A stretch of 64,000 nucleotides of DNA from Penelope pileata. Taxonomy: Eukaryota; Chordata; Aves; Galliformes; Cracidae. Position 1 is the stretch's first letter. Every line of letters starts with the position of its first letter. The translations under genes were made by a program, and so were the position numbers. The notes under the pieces were generated by a model. It ran no database searches. It was not told where the DNA came from and saw only the letters and a program-made list of their open reading frames with translations. Location: the NCBI GenBank assembly GCA_013396635.1, contig WBMW01004965.1, forward strand, positions 971,295 to 1,035,294, given 5' to 3'. Of this stretch, positions 37,501-49,087 are shown piece by piece.

Positions 37501-38688
37501 TACCTGAAATGTAGTTTGCAAAATGATGGAACTACAGCAGAAAGCAAAGGCAGCTCATGCAGGCCCACAGAAACTGTTGGAGCATTGTGTGGTGCTCCTG
37601 GTTAGGTGAACTCTTACTTGATTTAAGTAAGCAACTCGAGGGTGAAAGCTTCTTTTCTTATTCAGCACTTCAGCTGTCCATTTCACTTCCACTTAGGCAT
37701 CTTCCTAAGTGCTGCTTTTGTCTGGAGAAGTAACTTTGCTCAATGTTTGTTTCTGTTCATAATATTGTGGATTCATAAAGTCAGTGTTCAGCGATTCCAC
37801 GCTCCAGGTCCAGTACTTTAAGGCAGGACAGTGGCCAGGATGGCAGTGCCATGTCTGTCTGCTTGTTTCACCTCTGTGTTCCTGTCCTACTCCCCTCAGA
37901 CCCTCCCTTGCCAATCATTTGATCACCCAGGCAGTGGTGATCTAGTGGTGAACAAGATCAGGGAACTGATCTGCTCTAAAACTAGCCCCCCAGAAAACCT
38001 GGCCAACGTCCAGCTTTCCTGCTCACTACATGGCTGTGCAGAATGCTGGGCTGGCACGAGGAGAGATGAAGGGAACAGGGCAGCAGTCTCTGTGGCAGTG
38101 CTGCTTCATGCTGTCTTTAATTGCTCTGCTAGTGCAGTGCATGGTGCTTAGAATATTGAAAAATGGGATATCACCATTTGAAACACTTCTCAAATTTATA
38201 TCCGTTATAACCCTTCTATAACAAGAAAGGCTAAATATTTATCTTTTCATAGCTTCTGAACTCTGTTGCCTGATTTATCAGGGATGGTCTCTCCTAAGAA
38301 GGTAATTTCTCAGAATCTTGGTAAATGTTATCTCAGAAATTAAATCAAGGGTCATTACTGCCTGGCAATGTAGCGTTAACCTTGTGAGCATGCATCCTAC
38401 TAAGAAAGTGGCATTTTCTTTCTGAGTCTTTCATAATTAAAATGCTGTCATTTAATTAGTCTCTCCTGACTTACCCTCAGGCATCATTAGGAAGAGCGTT
38501 CTCAGTGCATGTGGCATGCAGACGTTGTCCAGTCTTTTTCTCTCTACAGCTAAGAGCCTAGAGCTTGACTCTTACAGGAAACCTTTACATTGATCTTAGA
38601 ACCATGGCAGCTACTTCATTTTGAGAAATGAAATACAAATTCAATCTGAGATTTCACCATTAAGTAAATGAATGAATGGATGGATGAT

Positions 38689-38820
38689 TAAAAGGACATA
38701 ACAACTGAAAAGGTTTATTATTCAAACATTTATTTCTAGAACCATAAAATAAACAGATAAGTAAATAAAAGGATGTAACAACTGAGAACGTTTATTATTC
38801 AAACATCTTAATTTCGGAAC
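38689..38820. repeat. Diverged tandem duplication, 77-base period
   Basis: The run gtttattattcaaacat recurs at a 77-base offset, and both copies are preceded by taaaagg and taacaactga. It lies just downstream of the HSF-like stop codon. Confidence 0.8.
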
Positions 38821-38866
38821 TGTCTGCCTATCTATTAACTTATGAACTGTAACTGTGGGTCCCGCT
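38689..38866 (-). terminator. HSF-like gene 3' end with duplicated poly(A) signal
   Basis: On the minus strand AATAAA occurs at 38796-38791, about 70 bases after the stop. A second copy is at 38719-38714, because a block of about 55 bases starting taaaagg is repeated with a 77-base period. A further AATAAA lies at 38734-38729. Confidence 0.65.
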
Positions 38867-39496
38867 CTAGGGTGCTGCCCCGTTACCTGCACCTGCCCTG
38901 TTATGGCTGCAGGTACAGGATGGGCAGTGCGGGGCTGCCTGGGGCTGCCAGTTAGGTGGCACCAACATGGACACTGCCCGTGTGGCCATTTCGAGGGACT
39001 GGCGAAGGAAAGGCAGGGCAGCCCAAGCAGCCTGCACCCCTGGTGTTTGTGGGGGCTGGGGAGGCTCCTGTTGTGGTGGGCCGGTTGTAAAGCTGGGTAC
39101 TGTAAAGCGAAGTGTGGCACCCGAGTTCTGGCAGCTGCTTGGTGGCAGCAGGGAGGGGTCCAGAGGCTGAGACACTTCTCTCCCTGCTGCTGCTGCAGGG
39201 CCCAACGGGGATGGAGCAGTGCCGGTTGGGTTGGTGTCTTTCTTAGGGCGTTTGAGTGGCGATGGCCCCATGGGTGCCCCTGTGTCTATGCCTTCTGCAA
39301 CCGCTGCTGGCAGGCTCCCTTCTTGCCCTGTAGCTGTTCCCTGGGCATCTTGGCTGCTGCTTGGGTTGCCCTCATTCAGGTCTCTCTGCAGGGCAGGGGC
39401 TGCTGTGTCCTTTCTCTTCAGGGCAACTCTTCGTTTGCAATGGTGGAGCAGCTGCGGATAATCTCTCTTGAAGAGCAGGTTAAAGTAGACAAGTAA
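38867..39496 (-). CDS. HSF-like gene exon 2 (end of the DNA-binding domain, Pro-rich tail)
   Basis: It starts LLVYFNLLFKRDYPQLLHH, which aligns with the last strand and helix of the HSF domain. It then runs as an unstructured Ser/Pro/Ala/Gln-rich tail to TAG at 38867-38869. The opposite strand is also open for 213 codons, which is a composition effect. Confidence 0.88.
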   Translation of the reverse strand, partial: LLVYFNLLFKRDYPQLLHHCKRRVALKRKDTAAPALQRDLNEGNPSSSQDAQGTATGQEGSLPAAVAEGIDTGAPMGPSPLKRPKKDTNPTGTAPSPLGPAAAAGREVSQPLDPSLLPPSSCQNSGATLRFTVPSFTTGPPQQEPPQPPQTPGVQAAWAALPFLRQSLEMATRAVSMLVPPNWQPQAAPHCPSCTCSHNRAGAGNGAAP

Positions 39497-40497
39497 CTAA
39501 AAATTGCAAGGGAGAAAGTTGCTATCAGTTTGGGACTGAAAGCAAAATACAGGAGCTGAGACTTCTAATTGCTAAAGACAAACATGGGTATTCAAAAGGT
39601 CTATTGGTCAGTTTAATCTTACAGCTTAGGCTGACTGAAACAAGATATGTTGCAAATGCATGGAAGTAAATAGACTCATCATATCCTGATTTATTTATCT
39701 TTCAATGCTGTGGGTTCAAACTTGGAAATAACCCAAATACTTTTCATCCATATTTCTACTACTCAGCAATGCTACCTCTAAAATACCTGGAAACAGCCAG
39801 AGAAAGAAATTCAGATCAGAACCTTTACCGCTATCCTCATCTCCTCTATTACCAAGGCTTATTTTATTGGAACCCCCATCTCTCCCACCAGAATATTGTT
39901 AGAGTTGATTCACGTGTGGAGCGACTGACGTACCTTCCTGTTAGCAGCAAATGCTTCTTCCTCTGCCGAAAATTCGGGAAGTGAGGAAGATCTTTCAAGG
40001 TGGCCTTGCAGTTTGGTGAATCCATACTGATTCAGTTGGCGAAGGAAGGTTTTCATGCTTTCAGTCTGAAAAACTTTCCGAGGTCCTTCCCTTCCCAATA
40101 CTTCCACCTTAAACAGTTCTTCATCAATTACAATACATCTTCCACCGTCATCCCACCAAATGGTCTTAAATTCATCGCTTTCAGCCAGTAGCCAGAGTTT
40201 CTTTGGAAAGCTGAGGTCTTTGAAGATTCTGGCTTTGCCAGTGCTCTCCTCCAAAGAAATGTCAGGTAAGCGTTTTGTTTTGTCTTCATCGGTAAAAGTT
40301 TCTGAATCCTTTTCTTCCATTATTGGTGCTGCAGCAGCATCCCGAGCTGTTTCTTCACGATATTCTGGGGTGTGAGGAGAAGGGGAGCCTGAGGGCTCTG
40401 CCAACTTCTCTGGATCAGGAACTGAAGTTTCTGCTGTAGGTGTCTCGCTTCCAATTTCTCCTGTCTGATTTTGACTGAAGTTTGCACTTGCAACCAT
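38867..40497 (-). CDS. Heat shock transcription factor-like protein, HSFY/HSFX type
   Basis: A two-exon gene of 397 residues. Exon 1 is 40497-39934 (188 codons, donor AAG followed by GTACGT). Exon 2 is 39496-38867 (209 codons plus TAG, acceptor AATTTTTAG). The phase is intact. Residues 1-94 are an acidic, Ser/Pro-rich leader. An HSF DNA-binding domain covers about 95-212: FPKKLWLLAESDEF, KTIWWDDGG, recognition helix ESMKTFLRQLNQYGFTK, then after the intron YFNLLFKRDYPQLL and CKRRV. The C-terminus is Pro/Ser/Ala-rich. There is no HR-A/B trimerisation coiled coil, as in the HSFY/HSFX branch, whose mammalian members are germline-expressed and about 400 residues long. The ATG at 40497 is the first after an in-frame stop near 40545. 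No frameshift or internal stop, so it is probably functional. Paralogue naming is not resolvable. Confidence 0.9.
39934..40497 (-). CDS. HSF-like gene exon 1 (leader and most of the DNA-binding domain)
   Basis: Open from ATG to the donor. The intron interrupts the DNA-binding domain in its wing region, after about residue 188, as is typical for animal HSF genes. The intron is 437 bases (39933-39497). Confidence 0.9.
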
Positions 40498-40592
40498 TTG
40501 TGTGATGAGCCAGTATTCGCCCTGCCACTTGGCAAGTCAAATCCAACTGACCTGTCTGTGGGGTTCTGTTGGGAGGTGCTCAGACTGTCACT

Positions 40593-40610
40593 ATGACACC
40601 CACGTGTCAT
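40593..40610. promoter_or_regulatory. Inverted repeat with E-box upstream of the HSF-like gene
   Basis: atgacac and gtgtcat arms surround ccac, with a CACGTG E-box at 40601-40606. This is about 100 bases upstream of the HSF-like start codon. A bHLH or bZIP site is possible; function is inferred only from position. Confidence 0.3.
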
Positions 40611-40729
40611 CACAATGACATTACCATGGGGAGCCCAGGGCCTGGCTGGCTGGAACAGCCAGAGCAGATGTCATTGACCAGCACTTGTTGCTGGTCCTGC
40701 ACAGAGTGTTTTAACTTGAGTCAAGAAGC

Positions 40730-40745
40730 AAAAAAAAAAAAAAAA
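40730..40745. repeat. Poly(A), 16 bases
   Basis: A homopolymer upstream of the HSF-like gene. No element is recognised. Confidence 0.85.
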
Positions 40746-41299
40746 CTGTATTTAAAGGGGATCACTTTTCGCCTAGACCTTGCTTCCCCTTCCCTGTGTG
40801 GTCCCCTGAATAGCTCCCTTCTGGCCTCCATGGTGTCCCTCTGTTTCCCCGGATGGGGCTGGAAATCAGTTTCCCAAGCAATGTTAGCAAAAGAAAATAG
40901 CAATCTCTTTCCAGTTTGTCACCATTTCTTGCAAATGTTCCATGATTTCAATAGCAGTGCTTCTGCAAGGGAGTAGCTGCATACCCAGGTGATGCTCTCC
41001 AATGTCAGCAGTCTCCCAGAGGCTGCTCTGCTCTGTAGGCCCAGCTGGAAAAAGACACAAAAGTACTTTTTGCTGATGGCATAAATGGGAGATGTGCAGC
41101 CTTGCTTTGGTTCCTATACTTTTATTTGATATTTTAGAAATTTAGAAAGCAAACCAACAAAATCAGTGAAGTTCTCTGAGCCTTTTAAGTCACAACCCTC
41201 TCTACAGCATTAAGTGTTTTATCTTTGAAGGAAAGATTTGATCTAGAGATGGTGTCTGGATGCAGAACTCTAAGTGTATGCTAAGTTTGAGGTCAGCAC

Positions 41300-41970
41300 T
41301 GAATTGGAGGAGCTGTTGAATCCCTCAAGGAGAGAGAGGCCTCGAAGAGAGATCTTGACAAGCTAGAGGGCTTGGTAGTCACCAACCCTGTGAAGCTAAG
41401 CAAGATCAAGTGCTGGACTCTGCACCTGGGGTGGGGTAGCCCTGGACATATGTACAGACTGGGGAACGAGGGGCTGGAGAGCAGCCCCATGGAAAGGGAT
41501 CTCAGGGCTCTGGCTGATGGCAAGCTTAATGTGAGTCTTCAGTGTGCCCTGGCAGCCAAAAGGGCCAGCTGTACCCTGAGAGCATGATGCGTGAGGGGTG
41601 GCTGCGGTGCCTTGGTTTGTGCAGCCCAGAGCAGAGGAGGCCGAGGGGAGGCCTCATGGCGGCCTGCAGCCCCCTCACAGGAAGCAGAGGGGCAGCACTG
41701 AGCTCTGCTCTCTGGCGACAGCGACAGGACCCGTGAGAACGGTGTGGAGCTCATCAGGGGAAGGTCAAGTTGGGGATTAGGAAAAGGCTCTTCACCAGAG
41801 GTGATGGGCATGGGACAGGCTGCCCAGGACAGTGGCCACGGCCCCATGCTGTCAGGGTTCCAGGAGTGTTTGGACAATGCCCTCAGACATAGGGTTTGGG
41901 TGGTCCTGTGTGGAACCAGGAGATGGAAGGGACCCCCAAGGATTCCAACCTGGGATATTCTGTGTAGTCT
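41300..41970 (+). mobile_element. CR1 LINE 3' region, long fragment
   Basis: It contains the CR1 end-of-ORF2 and 3' UTR landmarks: agatcttgacaagctagagg, then catggaaagggatctcaggg, the late tgtttggacaatgccctcag and gtgtggaaccaggag, and a final gggatattctgtg. The open frame at 41372-41587 is a decayed piece of the element. Confidence 0.93.
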
Positions 41971-44900
41971 GGTTAAAAGCAAGTACTTCTAGATGCCTCT
42001 CAAGCTCAGTCAGCCTTTCCTATCTCTTAAACTTGTTTTCTTGGCTTCTGTATGAAAAGCTTCCAAAAAAGGAAACTGAATACATAAAATATAGATTATT
42101 ATTCAAATCTTTTCTGGCCAACTTTGGATATTTTATCAACAAGAGAAAAACTGTGGCAAAACAAGACTTCAAGCAGTGTGATCTACCAACTTGAGTGTGT
42201 TGAAGATGGAAGCAAGGACTGAAGCTGTTAAAAACCATGGTGGTTGTAAGACATTATTGAGTGATTGGCAGAAACTGGTTTACTCTGTGCTGCTTCTGGA
42301 AAAGGTAGCATACCTTTTCCTTTGTTGTGGCCCTTTACTCCTTTCTTGAGCCAGCACTAGCCCTCCTGTGGCAAAGTGGTATTCATTTCCATCTAGGTGT
42401 GTTTCCATGACTGTGTAGCCAGCAGCAAAGAGGGTTGCCCTGCTCTCTCTGCAGTTGCTGCTGGTGTTGGGATCAAGCTTTTATGAAACTGTGCCCTGAG
42501 CCTCCCTTGTGCAGTAAGGCACAATTTTGTGCTTTAAATTATAGGTTGCAGTGACAAGCTACCTTAACCATAATTATCCACAACATTTCTATTATAAGGT
42601 CTTACTTTTTAATTCTGTGAAACTAGCCATTTGGGTCAGGCAGTCTGCTTCACGCTGAGGGATTTTGTGTGCTTAGGCAAAACCAGAATGACATTAGGGA
42701 AAAATGTTCTGCTTGTGGGAAACTTCGAGTTCAGGGAGAGTAAACGAGAGACTTGAAATGGGATAGCAGGTTGGCTTAGTGCTAGGCTGTTTTTTGTCCT
42801 CTTCATAAACTTGGCCAAGTTGTTAAATCTCTGCAGAGAGCAGCAGGTCTGCGTTCAGTGACCTGTACAGTCTCTGAATGCTTCACTCTCACTGTGCAGG
42901 GTCTGATGCCTGGGGAGTTCTGCTGCCCGGCTGGGGCTGCCCCGTGCCCAGGGGCAGCTCTGAGCACTGAGCAGGAGATGAGGAGCACTTCTCACCTGGC
43001 CCTTCACTCACCCTTCTGCTCCAGAAATGAGAGCAGAAACTTCTCAGTGCAGTTAGGGAGCATGCCAGAGGGAAAGCAAAGAGCCAGAAAAGAGCTGGGC
43101 ATCTAGTGACTGCAGTCGTGTTTTTTGGGAGAGCGATGTAGTATCGTTGGGACTTTTAGCTCTCAGCACTGTCACCTTCACAGTATGTTTACATTGCAGC
43201 TTGCAGTAACTGCAAAATGCCGAGGTCCCCAAGAAGCCAGGTTCTAGGAGACACGTGGTGCTTTGGATTTCTATCTGGAAAATCAGACTAAGATGGAGAG
43301 ATTATAACTCCTAGGGGTGTCATAATGATAAATGCTAATGTTAGTGAAGCATTCATATGAAGTTAATTAGAACATCCCAGAAGGAGAACAATTCTATATT
43401 GAGTACAGAATGTGCATAGCATGCAACAAATATGGCCTGGGGCCACGCATTGTCTGGGTACAATGAAAAGAAATACTTAACAGCTACCTGCTCAGCAAGC
43501 AGCATCAGTGCTTAAAGCAGCAGCAGCCCTACAGGGGATGCAGGCAATAAAGAGATGAAATTTGGCCCTCTTGTTACATGCAAGTGGCTTTCAAAATTCA
43601 TGGACAATTTTATTGTGACAGTCCAATTTTATGAGCAGTTGCTTTTATGCCAGGGTTGTCACTTTAATATATTTAAAAATACAGTGACAACTATGAACTT
43701 TCAGTGTCAAGTTGCAAAAATAAGCCCTGAGCTTGGGGCCATACTGCTTTTAATTTTTTCTCAGTCAATTATTAGTTTGAGGAAGGTGAAAAATCTGATA
43801 CTGTTTCTGCAAAATGGAAGAACTTAAAGGTTGATAAGCAGTTTGCGTTGTCTTGGATTGGTTTAGATTGTTTCAGTGCATTTTTTTTCACTTTATTTTC
43901 CAAATCATTACAGCTGATCTCAGGGTGAGTAAGCGATGTTACTGCGTGCAGAAATATTAGGAAAAATGCTCGCTTTCCCAGGAATTTCAGTAAAGTCAAT
44001 TCATCTCAGTACACAGCCTATTTTTACAAATAGAATTATGGGTTTCAGTTTGTTGTGGTCACATTTCTGCAAGACAAACTTGGGCAGTTCCATCTCTCAC
44101 TCCCAGAAGAGGGGATCATATGATGTAGTAAGCAACATCATAAATTTTAACAGTCTTATATTTTAAGAACAGAACCATAGGCTTCCATGCGTTCTCCATG
44201 AATGTTTAATGTTTTACAAGTTTGACTCTTTTTTTAATCCTTTTTGACTTTGTAAGCTGTGTTTTTAAGGTTTTGAGTTCAAAAATTGATGGTGGTTTTT
44301 TATATCTTCAAATAGATTGAGTGAAAGTAATTATTATTCCTTTGAAATAATTACAAGCGTAGCAGCTATTTGAGACAGAAATAACTGAGATTTCAAATTC
44401 TTGCATGCAAAGCTATTCATCAGCTAAATAAATCAGTCCCTGATGGAAGAGGGGGGGAGGAAGTAATCACCATGCTTTTGTGGCACAATAAAGCAAGGAG
44501 GATATTGTGTCTTAAAAGTCCTAGTGCATAGATCATTCTTTTCCCCTTTAGTATTTTTAACTAAGGATTAGCAAAACAAAAATCCACATTTTTATATATG
44601 TGTGCGTGTAGCCAAACTGTATTTCTCTCAGGCTATGAGATAAAATTATATTTCTTGCCTAAATATAATAACCTGTGTTTTATAAATAACTTCTGAGAGG
44701 TTTTTGAATTAAAAGATTCTGTGTGAGAAGACTAAATGGGTTAAAAAAAAAAAAAAAATACTTTCTTCCTGCAGGAATTGAAAGGGCATTGGTGGCAGCA
44801 GTGGCAGTGGTGGACAGGAGTACAGCAGGAGGATACACTGCTGGGAAAGTGGTTTCTCTTCCAGTTTAGAATAATATAATCAAAATTTCTTTTTTTCTGT

Positions 44901-47900
44901 TGCAAGAAAGAAATTTGGGTGCCAAGAAATTGGATTGTTTGATTTTCAGACCTCTGTATATCCTAATGTTTGTTGGTTTGCATTAAGAGTTGTGGGTTTG
45001 TGTCTGGATCGATGACTGTCGCCTCCAAGTCTCCTGGTTGCACGAACAACAAACCATGTGCTTTAAGTTGGTTAATTCCCCAAAGGACAGAAGAAAATGT
45101 TTGGATCATTTATTTTGAAAGAGAATTACTGCTCTAAGCAACCCCTCAAAAGTTGACACTATTCCATTGACTTGAGTGTAAACATCTGAAAATTGTTACA
45201 ATACTGAAAAAGAACATTCAGGCTAAGTAGATCTGTTGTGAAACAGTCATGAATTCTGAATCATGTTTGCTCTTGTAGGACTCCTGTTTCTTTTCTCTCT
45301 ATAAATATGGATAAACTGCTCACATTTTGATTTTTAAGTCTTTTAGCTAGATGTACAGTCAGGGAAGGGTAACACGACCATGGGACAGCTTTGAAGGTAT
45401 TGAAATTTGGTTTTGTTTTCTTGGAAAGAAAACTTTCCAGATGAAACAATGTATTGTAAGAAGCCATGGCCCCAAGCCATGGCTTCAGATAGAGGTGGGA
45501 TTTTTCCATTAGTTTCCTGCATGTCTGGAGCCCAGCCTTAATACAGATCTAATACAAACAGTAACAAAACCTGTTTTTGCTTCAACAAATACAATCCCAA
45601 ACTGGAATTGGTCAATGTCATCATCTTCAAGACCAAAGTGAATTAAACTAAGCACTGCCTTGACTTCAGGAGGATTTGTAAGCGTCTCATGTTTATTGCT
45701 TGCTCTCCTCCCTTTAGTGTAATTTATGCAGCGTAAAAGCCCGGTGTATGTTGTATCATCTCATCAAAGAAAACTTATTCTTGTCTCTTTTGACAGGAGG
45801 AGGAGGAAAAGGGGAAAATAGTGCATACTTCACATGTAGGGAAAGGATTTTCTGAGAAACTTCTTACATTCTCAAGCAAAAGCAGGCATGCAGATGAATC
45901 TTTGCTTCCTTGGCTTCCCGTATTGTGTGCTGTACATACAGAGCTGTTTTCAAGTTCAGCACCGCTTAAAACCTCCCTGACCCCTTTTTTATGCCTTTTA
46001 TTTTATTTTTTTCTTATTAAGTAGTAATTCACAACAGGATGTGATGGTGTTGTCCGATCTGGCCACACCTAATGTGTGCTGGGACACGCTGACTTCATTC
46101 ATTTGGAGGTGCGGTGGTTATTAGACAGTTTGTCACCACACCCCGGAGTGTTTTATTGCAATCATAAAATGGTTCAGCTAAAGGAAACATCATTTTTCTT
46201 GAGGAAAAAAATGGCAACTTTCTGCTTCTAAAAGAACTCATTCCAGGAATGTGTAGTGTAAAAATTCCACAGCCTGGAATAATCATTGAGCCTGTACTGA
46301 ATATACAAAGGGTTGCATGGCTTTTTCCACTGAGTAACAGCATACCTCAGTGTTTTAAAATAATTATGTTGGTTTGTATAGTAGTGAATTTTTATTTAAT
46401 CTTGTGTAGAATGGCTGAGGGGAAGGCTGATGTTTCTCTTCCTCTGGCATATAGAAAGGCTTTTTATTGTGTGAACTTCTTTGTGGGCCATCCAGAAGGA
46501 AACTGTGCAGCTTTGGATGTGGAAATACTCCTTGTCTGGGAGGTTGTTCGTGGCACAGAGCAACACTGCAGGGTAAGAATGAAAAGAGTTCGTGCATGTT
46601 TCTGCTTGATAACAATGTTAGCTGGGTCTCAAACACCAACTTGGTGCATAACACTTTATAACACTGCTGTTACAAGAAGCCTCCAAGTTAATCAAAAATG
46701 GCAATAAAAGCTGTTGTGCTTTGCAAAGCACCCAAAGTGTGTCTGATGAATGACCAGGTTTTTATCTGAGGTATTTTTCAACTCAGACTGGTTGAAGGGA
46801 GCTGGATTTGGAGATGCTTCCCAGTAATTAAGTTAGGAGAACCTTAGAACAGTGTAAGTGATGAACCATGTTAAGACATGCCAGTTTCTTTATCGTGAAT
46901 GCAGCTAGGCTACTGAAAGGATTTCCCTTGGTTCTAACTAGGGAAATTGGTTAATACTAACCAGCTGGAGGTGTGTATTTCCTGTGTAAGTAGGAAAGGG
47001 TGTAAAACCCAGCGTAGAGCTGGCTTGTGAAGAGGTGCTTGTGTCAACTGTGCGATCATGCCGCCACCCATGGAGCGTGCTTCTCCTCTGTCTTTTACTC
47101 TGGGCTTCATCCCATCGTGTTGATGAGTTGATGCTGAGATTCCAGATCTCTGAGCTGAGTTTAAAGCATGAAAGTCAGAAAACCTGGTGTAGAGCCACTT
47201 GTGATAGAATTTGATCAGCTGGATAGTCCCGTGTTTGTGGAGAAGGAGGGAGGACAGAATGGTGGCATTGCACAAAGCTGAGTTGTGATGCAGGTCTTCC
47301 TATGACATTTTCTTTGTAATAATTTTCTTTTTCAGAAGGAGCTGGCAGAGTTGATGAATAACTGTTTTAGCACTGTGTTGGTGGGGAGGTCACTCATGTA
47401 ATTTATTGCTCTAGTCAGAAACCTGGTTCTGCTGACTCTATGCTGAATGTCCCTTACCAAATCCTTATGTCTATAAAATCCTTTCCCTACAAAACTTGCA
47501 CATCAGAGTGAGCAGGCTAACGTGGACTTTGTTGCCATTTGTTTCAGATCAGTCCCATTTCCTCATTTGTTGTTGATAAAATGAAATGTAGAAGTCAAAT
47601 ATGTTTGCTATGCACATTTGGCCTTTTTAAAAGGCTATTTTTATAACAAGCAGAGAATTAAAAAAGCATGATTGAAACAGAGGCAGCAACAGTGCAACTG
47701 CTCTGAGGTTAAGTAGTGCAATTGTATGGCATTGATCTTGCTGCGTTTAACGTCTGTCTGCATCATGATCACGAGGGAGCAGGGGTCTCCATCGCTGTAA
47801 AGCCTGCCTTGTCCTTGCAGTCTGTTGTTTCCAGCAACCGAGCTGTTTCATGCATTCCTGTCCATGGGAAATCCCTTTTCCCACGAAGTGAACGTAGAAG

Positions 47901-48865
47901 AAGCCAAGATCTTCTCTCCTGCCTTCCAGCCATAAGGCGATGTCCAGCTCCTCCACCGCACACGTGCTCCGTGCAGCAGAAGGAAGGCTCCTTCCCTGCG
48001 TGGTTCTGCTGGGCAGAGCGAGCGGCACGGCACTGCTGGCCATCCCGGCCAGTCTGCTCTTCAGAGTCTGGAGTGGCTGCAGCGATGGAGCAAGGGATGC
48101 TTGCCTACACCTGGGAGATACTACCCAGCACCCAGCAGATGTTATTTTGGATGACTGCCACTTTTTCAATGCTGCAGGTCCTGTGGATGCCTAAGCTTGA
48201 AGCAGTTTGGCTGTAAAATTAACTCTTGGCAGAGACGGCTCTCTTTGCATTAAGTGTTTGTGCTACCTAACTGTAAATCACAGGAATTTCCTGAAGTACT
48301 GGTACTGAGGATAATTTAAACCTTTCAATTCTTTTTTTAAATTTGTTTTTATTTTTTTAAAAATCATCTTGTACTTCTCATTTCTCAATCAGAGTAAAAG
48401 TACTGTCTGTTGAGCAATAAAAAAAAAAATACAGGAGCCTCACGGTGCTTGTATACAGTAAGGCAGGAAATGGACCTCCTAAGTGTGTGTGCAGGTGTGA
48501 CTATAAAATGCTCAAATGAAATTCTTCATTTGAAATGAGTTATTCTAGTAAAAACCCTGGAGAACCGGAGTATTTTGGAACCAAGAAAAAGTTAAACTTG
48601 GCAGAGCTATGCTTTAGGGACCCTGCAGTCCCCTGCCCCTTCTCTAGCTTGTTTCTGCTCTGTGTATAATTGATGAAACTTTTTTTTCTTAAATTACTGA
48701 AAGCTCTGTGGGCCAAAGGGAGCTCCTCTTTTCCTTCCAGTTTTGATTTCCCTTATTAGGAGGGAATCGGGCAATTTCATGCAAGTGTGTGAATGATTTT
48801 AGACCATTTCTTGTAACCCTGTTGTCTAGAGAACCAGCAGAAGAATTCCTTGGTCACAAAAAAAA

Positions 48866-49087
48866 ATGAACATCACGCTGTTTTCTTTACTTCTTTCCAG
48901 TATATCCCTGATACAGGGCCAGAGAACTCTGTGTCTTGATTTGCATTGCTGTTCAGCAGCAGAAGTGTGCAAAGGGTTTGATTGTGGTTTTAGTGAAGTG
49001 ATTCCCCTCAAAAGTTGGCCAAAATACACTGGCACAATTGCCTGTTCTGAGTTTGAAGATGCTTTTGAAGATGCTTTCTCCTACTAG
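48866..49087 (+). CDS. Hypothetical small secreted Cys-rich peptide (speculative)
   Basis: A 73-codon open frame begins MNITLFSLLLSSISLIQGQ, which resembles a signal peptide. Six cysteines follow and it ends FEDAFEDAFSY, the repeat coming from a 12-base duplication. There is no known family match, no splice or promoter evidence and no close poly(A) signal. Most likely a chance frame. Confidence 0.1.
   Translation: MNITLFSLLLSSISLIQGQRTLCLDLHCCSAAEVCKGFDCGFSEVIPLKSWPKYTGTIACSEFEDAFEDAFSY
49053..49076. repeat. 12-base tandem duplication
   Basis: ttgaagatgctt occurs twice in a row. Confidence 0.9.

Noticed and set aside
38855..39496. 213-codon plus-strand open frame
   Set aside because: It lies exactly antisense to HSF-like exon 2 and is open only because of that exon's codon composition; Trp/Cys/Gly-rich, no motif.
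41372..41587. 71-codon frame resembling a coding piece
   Set aside because: It is part of the decayed CR1 3' region, not a host gene.
47716..48216. 166-codon plus-strand frame with an overlapping 140-codon antisense frame
   Set aside because: Both strands are open, composition is not protein-like and no family is recognised; likely a GC-rich chance frame.
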